Positions 1-6,402 of a stretch of 8,574 nucleotides of DNA are shown here, piece after piece (within the stretch, counting starts at the first letter, position 1; each line of letters begins with the position of its first letter). A program made the translations under genes and the position numbers. The stretch comes from Lachnospiraceae bacterium. Lineage in GTDB: Bacteria; Bacillota; Clostridia; Lachnospirales; Lachnospiraceae. Under the pieces are notes generated by a model. It saw nothing but the letters and a program-made list of their open reading frames with translations. It was not told where the DNA came from and made no database searches. The stretch is from assembly GCA_900770325.1 (NCBI GenBank), contig CAAGKE010000082.1, forward strand, positions 1 to 8,574, in the 5' to 3' direction.

Positions 1-39
1 ACACCTCGCAAAACAGTGGCACGTGAACAGTAACTATGA

Positions 40-2646
40 TTATTCCTCTACGATCTCCGCCGCCGGTCTTACCACGGCTTTTAACGCGCCATCCCGGGCA
101 TCCAGCACAATCGTATCTCCCGTCATGGCTTCTCCCGAAAGGATCAGACGGGCTGCCAGTGTCTCCACGTTCTTCTGCAGGAAACGCTTCAGCGGGCGCG
201 CCCCGTATACCGGATCGTAGCCGCCGTTAATAATATAATCCTTCCCGTCCTCTGTCAGTTCCAGGCGGATATCCTGGTCGGACAGCCGGCGGTTCAGATC
301 CTTCATCATCAGCGCTACGATGCTTCCGATATTTTCCTTGGTCAGCGGTTTAAACATAATGATCTCATCCAGACGGTTCAAAAACTCCGGACGGAAATGA
401 CCTCTCAGATCATTCATCACCATCTGTTCCGCTTCCGGCTTAATCTCACCGTTATCTTCAATTCCTTCCAGCAGATAAGAGGAACCAATATTGGAGGTCA
501 TGATCAGAATCGTATTTTTAAAATCTACAGTACGCCCCTGAGAATCCGTAATTCTTCCGTCATCCAGTACCTGAAGCAGCACATTAAACACATCGGGATG
601 TGCCTTCTCGATCTCATCAAACAGCACCACTGAATAGGGCTTACGGCGTACGGCCTCGGTAAGCTGGCCGCCCTCCTCGTATCCCACATATCCGGGAGGT
701 GCTCCGATCAGACGGGATACGGAATGCTTCTCCATATATTCACTCATATCGATACGTACCATATTCTGTTCGTCATCAAACAGATTCTCCGCCAGGGCTT
801 TCGCCAGCTCTGTCTTTCCGACACCCGTAGGCCCCAGGAAAAGGAAGGAACCGATGGGTTTTGTGGGATCCTTTATACCTGCCTTGGAACGGAGAATAGC
901 ATCTGTCACCTTTTCCACGCCGTCATCCTGCCCGATCACCCGCTTATGCAGCTGATCTGCCAGGTTCAGGATCTTGCTGCGTTCGCCCTGCGTCAGCTTT
1001 GCCACCGGAATTCCTGTCCACCGGGAGACAATACGGGAAATCTCATCCTCTGTTACGCTTTCATGCACCAGAGAAAGATCCTGCTTTTTCACCTTCTCCT
1101 CTTCAATGGCCAGCATCTGGCGCAGCTTGGGCAGTTCGCCGTACTGCAGCTCCGCTGCACGGTTCAGATCATAGCTTTGCTTTGCTTTTTCGATTTCCTT
1201 ATTCATGGTCTCGATCTGTTCACGCAGTGCGGAAAGCTTCTCCACCGAATGCTTTTCATTATCCCACTGAGCTTTCCGGGTATTGAATTCGTCCCGCAGC
1301 TCTGCCAGTTCCTTTTGAAGAGCGGACAGACGCTCCTGGCTGGCTTTATCCGTCTCCTTCTTTAAGGCCGCCTCCTCGATCTCCATCTGCATCACACGGC
1401 GGCGCAGCTCATCCAGCTCAGCCGGCATGGAATCCAGCTCTGTCTTGATCAGTGCACAGGCTTCATCCACCAGATCAATGGCTTTATCCGGCAGAAAACG
1501 ATCAGAAATATAGCGGTGGGACAGAGTAGCCGCTGCCACCAGAGCACTGTCTGTAATCTTCACGCCATGATATACTTCGTACCGCTCCTTCAGCCCACGC
1601 AGAATAGAGATGGTATCCTCCACAGACGGTTCGTCCACCAGCACCGGCTGGAAACGACGTTCCAGGGCAGCATCCTTTTCAATATATTTCCGGTACTCAT
1701 CCAACGTAGTAGCACCGATGCAGTGAAGCTCGCCTCTGGCCAGCATCGGTTTTAACATATTGCCTGCATCCATGGCTCCTTCCGTCTTTCCGGCGCCCAC
1801 GATCAGATGCAGTTCATCGATGAACAGGATGATCTCACCCTCGCTCTTGCGGACTTCCTCCAGTACCGCTTTCAGACGCTCTTCAAATTCGCCTCTGTAT
1901 TTTGCCCCGGCCACCAGTGCCCCCATATCCAGAGCAAATATCTTTTTATTCTTCAGAGTTTCCGGTACATCTCCCCGTACAATACGCTGGGCCAGGCCTT
2001 CCACTGCTGCTGTCTTGCCCACACCGGGCTCACCGATCAGCACCGGATTATTTTTTGTCTTCCGGGACAGGATCCTGATCACATTTCTTATCTCCGAATC
2101 CCGGCCGATTACCGGATCCATCTTCTGGTTCCTGGCCTTTTCCACCAGATCCTGTCCATATTTATTCAGAGTATCATAGGTGGCCTCCGGATTATCCGTG
2201 GTCACACGCTGATTCCCCCTGACCGTAGACAGAGCCTGCAGAAAACGCTCCTTTGTAATACCATATTCCTTCAGGAAAGAACGCATGGACGGGCTGGAAT
2301 TATCCAGCAGCGCAAGAAACAGATGCTCCACAGAGACATATTCATCTCCCATGTTTTTTGCCTCGTCCTCCGCATTTACCAGCGCCTTATTCAGATACTG
2401 CCCGATATAGCACTGGCCGCCGGAAACTTTCGGCCGTCCGTTCAGAAGCTGCTCCAGGCGATTTTCAAAATGCTCCACCTGAATATCCATCTTTTCCACC
2501 AGCTTCAGGATCAGACTGTCCTCCTGTCTCAGCAGGCTGTACAGCAAATGCTCCTGCTCTATCTCCTGATGTCCAAACTCATATGCTGTTTTCTCCAGAT
2601 CATTCACTGCCTGAATAGACTTTTGCGTAAACTTACTGATATTCAT
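40..2646 (-). CDS. clpB: ClpB protein disaggregase (Hsp100 AAA+ ATPase)
   Basis: ATP-driven cytosolic hexameric chaperone that, in this family, pulls polypeptides out of aggregates together with DnaK/DnaJ/GrpE. The 868-residue product is full length for ClpB. In order: an N-terminal Clp repeat domain (about 1-145); AAA-1 with Walker A GEPGVGKT (205-212), Walker B ILFIDE (273-278), pore-loop Tyr250 and arginine fingers R330/R331; a long coiled-coil middle domain (about 405-525); and AAA-2 with Walker A GPTGVGKT (605-612), Walker B VVLFDE (673-678), pore-loop GYVG (652-655), arginine finger near R758 and sensor-2 GARPLKR (815-821). The full-length middle domain separates it from ClpA, ClpC and ClpE. 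The start at 2646 has an AGGGGG ribosome binding site 7 nt upstream. An in-frame ATG at 2733 is rejected because it lies inside the -35 box and operator. No terminator is visible in the 39 bases after the stop. Confidence 0.97.
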   Translation of the reverse strand: MNISKFTQKSIQAVNDLEKTAYEFGHQEIEQEHLLYSLLRQEDSLILKLVEKMDIQVEHFENRLEQLLNGRPKVSGGQCYIGQYLNKALVNAEDEAKNMGDEYVSVEHLFLALLDNSSPSMRSFLKEYGITKERFLQALSTVRGNQRVTTDNPEATYDTLNKYGQDLVEKARNQKMDPVIGRDSEIRNVIRILSRKTKNNPVLIGEPGVGKTAAVEGLAQRIVRGDVPETLKNKKIFALDMGALVAGAKYRGEFEERLKAVLEEVRKSEGEIILFIDELHLIVGAGKTEGAMDAGNMLKPMLARGELHCIGATTLDEYRKYIEKDAALERRFQPVLVDEPSVEDTISILRGLKERYEVYHGVKITDSALVAAATLSHRYISDRFLPDKAIDLVDEACALIKTELDSMPAELDELRRRVMQMEIEEAALKKETDKASQERLSALQKELAELRDEFNTRKAQWDNEKHSVEKLSALREQIETMNKEIEKAKQSYDLNRAAELQYGELPKLRQMLAIEEEKVKKQDLSLVHESVTEDEISRIVSRWTGIPVAKLTQGERSKILNLADQLHKRVIGQDDGVEKVTDAILRSKAGIKDPTKPIGSFLFLGPTGVGKTELAKALAENLFDDEQNMVRIDMSEYMEKHSVSRLIGAPPGYVGYEEGGQLTEAVRRKPYSVVLFDEIEKAHPDVFNVLLQVLDDGRITDSQGRTVDFKNTILIMTSNIGSSYLLEGIEDNGEIKPEAEQMVMNDLRGHFRPEFLNRLDEIIMFKPLTKENIGSIVALMMKDLNRRLSDQDIRLELTEDGKDYIINGGYDPVYGARPLKRFLQKNVETLAARLILSGEAMTGDTIVLDARDGALKAVVRPAAEIVEE

Positions 2647-2653
2647 AAACAAG

Positions 2654-2659
2654 CCCCCT
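2654..2659 (-). promoter_or_regulatory. clpB ribosome binding site (decides the start)
   Basis: AGGGGG, read on the minus strand, sits 7 nt before the ATG at 2646. It follows the promoter at 2705-2733, so it supports a start of MNISKF and not the longer in-frame reading. Confidence 0.8.
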
Positions 2660-2704
2660 CTCAAGTGCCATGTTTTTCTGCTCCAATCTTTTTGTTCTAC
2701 CGGA

Positions 2705-2733
2705 ACTATAACATAGTTTGTTAGCACTGTCAA
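2705..2733 (-). promoter_or_regulatory. sigma-A promoter of clpB
   Basis: On the minus strand, a perfect -35 TTGACA (2733-2728) is followed by a 17-nt spacer and a -10 TATAGT (2710-2705; 5 of 6 consensus). Transcription should start near 2698, giving a 5' UTR of about 50 nt. The stretch just upstream (2748-2780) is AT-rich with A-runs, which is compatible with an UP-like element. The -35 lies inside the CIRCE operator. Confidence 0.88.
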
Positions 2734-2747
2734 GGGTTGAGTGCTAA
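2721..2747. promoter_or_regulatory. CIRCE operator (HrcA site) on clpB
   Basis: On the minus strand, arms TTAGCACTC and CAGTGCTAA are separated by 9 nt. The established CIRCE consensus is TTAGCACTC-N9-GAGTGCTAA, so 17 of 18 arm bases match. The element overlaps the clpB -35 box. HrcA, the heat-shock repressor known to bind CIRCE, would therefore block RNA polymerase under non-stress conditions. HrcA itself is not in the window; its action here is inferred from the site. Confidence 0.93.
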
Positions 2748-2798
2748 TTTGTTTATCTTTATTTTATCCGCTTGTTTTTTTATCAGGCGAATGGATTA

Positions 2799-5378
2799 TC
2801 ATGAAAAACTGTCATCCCACAGACAACAGCTTCCCTTATTTTCCCTTTTGGCCCGATAAAGCGCCTGATCGGCACGCTGAATCAGCCTATCCATATCTTT
2901 CTCCTCCGCTCCATATAAAGCAATGCCCACAGAGCAGGAATGACGAAATGTACGGCAGATGTCCAAACCCTTTTTAACCGCAGCTTCCTTATTATTAAGC
3001 TGCTTCAGTACTACCAGAAACTCATCGCCTCCATAGCGGCAGAGAATATCTCTGGCACGTGTCTGACGCCGAAGCAGATCGGCAAAGGACTGGATCAGCT
3101 GGTCTCCGGCATCATGGCCGCAGGTATCGTTCACTTTCTTTAAATCATCCAGATCGAAAAGGCATACCGCAAACGGAACATCCTCTCTCCGAAGTGAGGT
3201 CACAGCGGTCTGGAATCCTCTCCGGTTGAGCAGACCCGTCAGATAATCTCTGCAGGCCTCATCTCTCAGAATAAGCTCTCGTTCATTGGATGCCGCAATT
3301 CCCACCAGACGCTCGACCCGCTTTTGCAGATCCCGCAGCGGATGGCCTTTACACAGGAAATCATCTGCTTCCATTATAAGAGGAACTTCTTCCACCTTAT
3401 CTGCTCCCGGAATCGTGGCCAGTACAGGTATCCGCCAGAATGCCGGATTCTGGTGCAAAGTTCCCAGTATCAGGGCAGCACCTTCTCCCGGAAGCGTCAT
3501 ACTCAGAATCACTGCCGCAACCGCATCCTCCCCATATGTTCTGATGCAGGCAAGGGCACTGGCCGAATCAGAAACTTCAAAAATCCGGTACTGTTCTTCG
3601 AACACACTGCGTATTTTTTCACGATACTCCCCGTCTTCATCTACCACCAGCAGCGCCTGCATGCTTTCTTCTTCCCGCGTTATCTTTCCCGCCGGAATAT
3701 CACACCGGGAATGCTGATTCTCCAACAGGCTTTCATATTCCGTGACCGGCATGGGTCTCGCAAAGTAGTAACCCTGAACATAATCACAGCCAAACTCCCT
3801 CAGCCGATCCAGCTGTTCCTGCGTTTCTACCCCTTCCGCAACCACACCAAGATGCAGCCTGTGAGCCATACTGATAATGTCGTTCAGGATACTGTGATTC
3901 GACGGCTTTGCAACTTCATTCTGAATAAACTTCATATCCAGCTTCAAAATATCCAGCTTCATGTGGCTAAGCATATTCAAAGAGGAATATCCGCTCCCGA
4001 AATCATCCATTTCCATTGTAAATCCCAGTTTTCGAAGCTGATCTACGGTACTGATGATCTGGCCCGGATTCTCCGCATAAGCACTCTCTGTGATCTCAAG
4101 ATGAAGTCTCCCTGGATCAATTCCATATTTTCCGGTCAATTCCACCAGGGTGTCCGCCAGATGAGGCATGTACATATCTGCCCGGGATACATTTACAGAT
4201 ACCGGCAGAGAAGGATATCCTTTCTCATTCCAATCCCGCATAAAAATACACACCTGCTCCCAGACATACTGATCCAGACGGGAAATAAACCCGTTCTTCT
4301 CAAACAGAGGAATAAACTCCCCGGGGGACATAAAGCCCCACTCCGGATGTATCCAGCGCACCAGGGCTTCAGCCCCGGCCATACAATTATTATTCAGGCT
4401 GTACTTAGGCTGCAGATACACCGTAAATTGTCCTTCCTCCAGAGCAGTTTCCATAACATCCGTAATAGCCTTCTCCCGCAGCAGCTTACTGCGAAGCTCA
4501 TCATCATACAGCGCAAAGGGCTGATTATACTGTCCCTTAATACTGTCCGCTGCCAGCTGTGCACGGTCGCACATCTGTTCCACCGGAACGATGCGGTCTT
4601 TAATCTCGTAAATTCCCCATTTCAGGGATATTTTCTCTATCTTTCCGGAACGGCCAAACTGTGCCTCACTAAAAAACCGCTTCCGGTCCAGACGTTCCTG
4701 TTCCCTCTCCTGCAGACACAGGAACCGGTCCGCACTGTACCGGCCGCAGATCCCGCTCTTACCCGCCATCATCTGCATTCCGCCGGCAATCGAGCGCAAA
4801 AGACTGTCCCCCTCTTTTCTTCCAAAGATATCATTATACAGCTTAAAATTCTCAATATTTATACAAACGATCGTATAATCCTGATCGGGATTTTCGTCCA
4901 GCACCTTCCTCACCTTCTGATAAAAAAATTCCTTGCTGTACAGCCCGGTAAGCCGGTCATACTGAAACTGATTGACCATGGCGGCAGTCTCCCGCAGCTT
5001 GATCAGGCTGGCTACACGGTGCAGAATTACCTGAGGACGGTAAGGCTTTGGTACAAATTCTGTGGCGCCGCAGGCAAGAGCTGCCACCTCGTCTGCCTCA
5101 CTATCCCTCTGTGTCATTACAATAACAGGAATCGATGCCAGCGTTTCATCTCCTTTTACCTTTTTCAGAAATGTATAACCGTCCATCACAGGCATTATCA
5201 TATCCAAAAGAATAATGTCGATATAATCCTTGCTCTGTTTCAGTATGTCCAGCGCCTCCTGGCCATTTTCAGCCTCAAGTACCCGATATTCCCCGGACAG
5301 TATCTCCCGCAGTATATCTCTGTTCAGCGTATTGTCCTCGACGATTAAAATCTGTTTCTTGTCTTTCTTCTGTATCAT
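2799..5378 (-). CDS. Response-regulator cyclic-di-GMP enzyme: REC-GGDEF(degenerate)-EAL-REC(degenerate)-GGDEF
   Basis: 859 residues with no membrane segment or signal peptide, so a soluble cytosolic protein. REC1 (about 8-128) has acidic E14/D15, phospho-acceptor D59, T89 and K111. A degenerate GGDEF domain (about 138-290) reads SADRF at 215-219, and its metal Asp is N174, so cyclase activity should be lost. EAL (about 300-552) has EAL (337-339), N396, ExTE E428/E431, DDFG (458-461), K479 and EGVE (515-518), so c-di-GMP phosphodiesterase activity is expected. REC2 (about 573-692) has S626 where the phospho-Asp should be. The C-terminal GGDEF (about 705-853) has GGDEF (783-787) and an RxxD inhibitory site (774-777), so diguanylate cyclase activity is expected. 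The start at 5378 has AAAGGA 7 nt upstream; the ATG at 5399 has no ribosome site. The cognate histidine kinase is not visible. Which activity dominates cannot be read from the sequence. Confidence 0.95.
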   Translation of the reverse strand: MIQKKDKKQILIVEDNTLNRDILREILSGEYRVLEAENGQEALDILKQSKDYIDIILLDMIMPVMDGYTFLKKVKGDETLASIPVIVMTQRDSEADEVAALACGATEFVPKPYRPQVILHRVASLIKLRETAAMVNQFQYDRLTGLYSKEFFYQKVRKVLDENPDQDYTIVCINIENFKLYNDIFGRKEGDSLLRSIAGGMQMMAGKSGICGRYSADRFLCLQEREQERLDRKRFFSEAQFGRSGKIEKISLKWGIYEIKDRIVPVEQMCDRAQLAADSIKGQYNQPFALYDDELRSKLLREKAITDVMETALEEGQFTVYLQPKYSLNNNCMAGAEALVRWIHPEWGFMSPGEFIPLFEKNGFISRLDQYVWEQVCIFMRDWNEKGYPSLPVSVNVSRADMYMPHLADTLVELTGKYGIDPGRLHLEITESAYAENPGQIISTVDQLRKLGFTMEMDDFGSGYSSLNMLSHMKLDILKLDMKFIQNEVAKPSNHSILNDIISMAHRLHLGVVAEGVETQEQLDRLREFGCDYVQGYYFARPMPVTEYESLLENQHSRCDIPAGKITREEESMQALLVVDEDGEYREKIRSVFEEQYRIFEVSDSASALACIRTYGEDAVAAVILSMTLPGEGAALILGTLHQNPAFWRIPVLATIPGADKVEEVPLIMEADDFLCKGHPLRDLQKRVERLVGIAASNERELILRDEACRDYLTGLLNRRGFQTAVTSLRREDVPFAVCLFDLDDLKKVNDTCGHDAGDQLIQSFADLLRRQTRARDILCRYGGDEFLVVLKQLNNKEAAVKKGLDICRTFRHSCSVGIALYGAEEKDMDRLIQRADQALYRAKRENKGSCCLWDDSFS

Positions 5379-5592
5379 TCTGCTTTCCTTTTCCCTCATA
5401 AATGTGTTTCATATTAGGTAATTGTAAAACTCCTCTCCGAAGGACCCCATATTTCCCGGCGTACAGCATCGAAAACGGGAGATATACAGACCGGAGAATG
5501 ACAAAATAGTCCTGTTTCTAGAGGTGAAAATCTCCTCGTCTCACGCGAAATATGAAATGACGCATTAATTCGCATAATCATGCAAAAATCTG
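5379..5592 (-). promoter_or_regulatory. Long 5' leader of the c-di-GMP gene, possibly structured
   Basis: If the promoter at 5599-5628 is used, the transcript carries about 214 nt before the start codon. Pairings visible on the minus strand: AGGACT (5513-5508) with GGTCCT (5446-5441), one wobble; TTCTCCG (5498-5492) with CGGAGAG (5439-5433), one wobble; CCCG (5479-5476) with CGGG (5458-5455); and GAGG with CCTC around 5521-5537. The first two cross each other in H-type pseudoknot order, with only one nt between the downstream strands. I do not recognise the c-di-GMP-I, c-di-GMP-II or other familiar riboswitch cores. There is no terminator-like hairpin with a U-run. The length is seen; a regulatory role is inference. 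Confidence 0.35.
5386..5391 (-). promoter_or_regulatory. Ribosome binding site of the c-di-GMP gene (decides the start)
   Basis: AAAGGA on the minus strand, 7 nt before the ATG at 5378. The alternative in-frame ATG at 5399 is preceded by AT-rich sequence with no Shine-Dalgarno, and an in-frame TGA lies 9 nt further upstream of it. Confidence 0.75.
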
Positions 5593-5598
5593 TTTTAA

Positions 5599-5628
5599 AT
5601 TATATCACACTGTTTGCTTTAATAACAA
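5599..5628 (-). promoter_or_regulatory. sigma-A promoter of the c-di-GMP gene
   Basis: On the minus strand, -35 TTGTTA (5628-5623; 4 of 6), an 18-nt spacer and a perfect -10 TATAAT (5604-5599). The -10 is preceded by TGA, giving an extended -10 (TGnTATAAT). Transcription should start near 5592. It lies downstream of the terminator that closes the previous unit, so the gene needs its own promoter here. Confidence 0.78.
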
Positions 5629-5640
5629 GATATTTCTTGT
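5625..5640. promoter_or_regulatory. 16-bp palindrome over the -35 box: operator candidate
   Basis: ACAAGA-TATT-TCTTGT is a perfect inverted repeat with 6-bp arms and a 4-bp spacer. It covers four of the six -35 bases of the c-di-GMP gene promoter. That placement suits a dimeric repressor that excludes RNA polymerase. The protein is unknown, and a chance palindrome in AT-rich DNA remains possible. Confidence 0.45.
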
Positions 5641-5666
5641 GATAATGCGGATATTCGCTTTTTGTC

Positions 5667-5680
5667 ACAGCAAATGCTGT
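5667..5680. promoter_or_regulatory. 14-bp palindrome upstream of the c-di-GMP promoter
   Basis: ACAGCA-AA-TGCTGT is a perfect inverted repeat with 6-bp arms. Its centre is about 81 bp upstream of the predicted transcription start, a usual distance for an activator site. There is no T-run beside it, so it does not look like a terminator. Function is inferred from position only. Confidence 0.3.
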
Positions 5681-5742
5681 TATTCACTATATGTCATTTA
5701 AAATTACAAATACATCCCGAAAGAACTTTTTTGTTCTGTCAG

Positions 5743-5815
5743 AAGGCAAAGCTTCCTATATCGCAAGGAGCTGCTGCAAAAGGCAAAGCTATCTTCAGCG
5801 AAAGGAGCTGCGCAA
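5743..5815. repeat. Two tandem imperfect 37-bp hairpin repeats
   Basis: Unit 1 is 5743-5779 and unit 2 is 5780-5815. About 30 of 37 positions agree. Both begin AAGGCAAAGCT and carry AGGAGCTGC near the end. Each unit can fold on itself. In unit 1, AGC+TCCT (5750-5757, one T bulged) pairs with AGGA+GCT (5766-5772). In unit 2, AGCT/TCTT (5787-5795, one A bulged) pairs with AAGG/AGCT (5802-5809). The differing middle bases still allow pairing in both copies. The pair lies between the terminator of one unit and the promoter of the next. Two short plus-strand open frames cross it but have no ribosome site. It may be a dispersed non-coding repeat family; that is inference. Confidence 0.6.
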
Positions 5816-5853
5816 AAAAAGCCGGTCACATATCTGTGGAATATGCAACCGGC
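5814..5853 (-). terminator. Intrinsic terminator of the galactosidase/ArsC-like unit
   Basis: On the minus strand, GCCGGTTGCATAT (5853-5841), a 7-nt loop and ATATGTGACCGGC (5833-5821) form a 13-bp stem with two G-U pairs. A run of seven T follows (5820-5814). It lies about 70 nt after the ArsC-like stop codon. There is no comparable T-run on the other side, so it acts in one direction. Confidence 0.92.
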
Positions 5854-5922
5854 CAACAGTGATACCGTTCTGTATCTTGTTTCATTTTCAATAATACTTC
5901 TGTCCTATTGATATCAATCGTT

Positions 5923-6303
5923 TTAATTTTCCGAAATTCCCGGATCATCGTTCATTATTTTTTCTTTCCATTCCTGCTCTTTAAATCCTGCCAGGACAAA
6001 ATCCTCTCCCACCAGCAGCGGTCTCTTTACCAGCATCCCATCAGAAGCCAGCAGATTATACTGCTCTTCTTCACTCATTCCGGGCAGCCTGTCCTTCAGT
6101 CCCTGCTCCCGGTAAAGCATGCCGCTGGTATTAAAAAATTTTTTCAGTGGAAGTCCGCTTCTTTCGCGCCACTCCTTCAGTTCCTGCACATTGGGATTCT
6201 GTTCTGCGATATGACGGTCCTCATAGGGTATTCCTCTGTCATCCAGCCATTTTTTCGCTTTGCGGCAGGTAGAGCATTTTGGATATTCCAGTAGTAATAA
6301 CAT
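5923..6303 (-). CDS. ArsC/Spx-family thioredoxin-fold protein
   Basis: 126 residues, near the usual 110-130 of the family. The N-terminus reads EYPKCSTCRKAK, with a CxxC pair at C10 and C13. In ArsC-type proteins the first Cys is the reactive one; in Spx the pair is a redox switch. An Arg-Pro motif (R94-P95, in KRPLLVG) matches the conserved RP of the family, and the tail GFKEQEW resembles YusI-type 'arsenate reductase family' proteins more than true Spx. No arsenic-resistance neighbour (arsB, arsR, acr3) is present, so arsenate reduction is doubtful; a redox or stress role is more cautious. The start at 6303 has GGGAGGA 7 nt upstream. It begins 99 nt after the galactosidase stop with no terminator or convincing promoter between them, and ends at the terminator 5853-5814. 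Confidence 0.88.
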   Translation of the reverse strand: MLLLLEYPKCSTCRKAKKWLDDRGIPYEDRHIAEQNPNVQELKEWRERSGLPLKKFFNTSGMLYREQGLKDRLPGMSEEEQYNLLASDGMLVKRPLLVGEDFVLAGFKEQEWKEKIMNDDPGISEN

Positions 6304-6402
6304 ATTGATTTCCTCCCATCAGCTTTCTTCATGGTGCTTTCTGTGTATTTTCAGTTTCTGCTATCCGCATATTTCTGTTATATTCATTTTGGCTTCTACC
6401 AC

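Noticed and set aside
1..39. CACGTG palindrome and ACAGT direct repeat at the left edge as a clpB terminator
   Set aside because: The arms do not extend beyond 6 bp and there is no T-run. Any clpB terminator lies outside the window.
724..2724. Long plus-strand open frames across clpB (724-1365, 1807-2724)
   Set aside because: Antisense to a full-length ClpB with intact Walker motifs. One would also run through the clpB promoter.
2760..2798. Possible terminator after the c-di-GMP gene stop codon
   Set aside because: CGCCTG/CAAGCG gives only five pairs around a mismatch on the transcribed strand and no T-run follows. Read-through into clpB cannot be excluded.
3324..5348. 674-residue plus-strand open frame antisense to the c-di-GMP gene
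   Set aside because: No domain-like pattern and no credible ribosome site. The minus-strand protein explains every base with conserved motifs. The open frame is a by-product of codon use.
5275..5411. Minus-strand short frame from the ATG at 5411 overlapping the start of the c-di-GMP gene
   Set aside because: Its GGAGAGGAG is about 17 nt away, too far for normal initiation, and most of the frame lies inside the REC coding sequence in another frame.
5379..5592. Known c-di-GMP riboswitch or glmS-like element in the leader (GACGAGGAG resembles part of glmS)
   Set aside because: Only a short string matches. The rest of the conserved glmS and c-di-GMP-I/II cores are absent, so no known class is called.
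5662..5894. Two small plus-strand open frames (5662-5862 and 5691-5894) in the intergenic stretch
   Set aside because: No Shine-Dalgarno before either ATG. Their repetitive Lys/Ser/Arg-rich sequence is just the tandem DNA repeat and the terminator stem being translated.
5907..5918. ATTGATATCAAT, a 12-bp perfect palindrome after the ArsC-like stop codon
   Set aside because: Short, AT-rich, in a 3' untranslated region and not near a promoter. It is likely chance.
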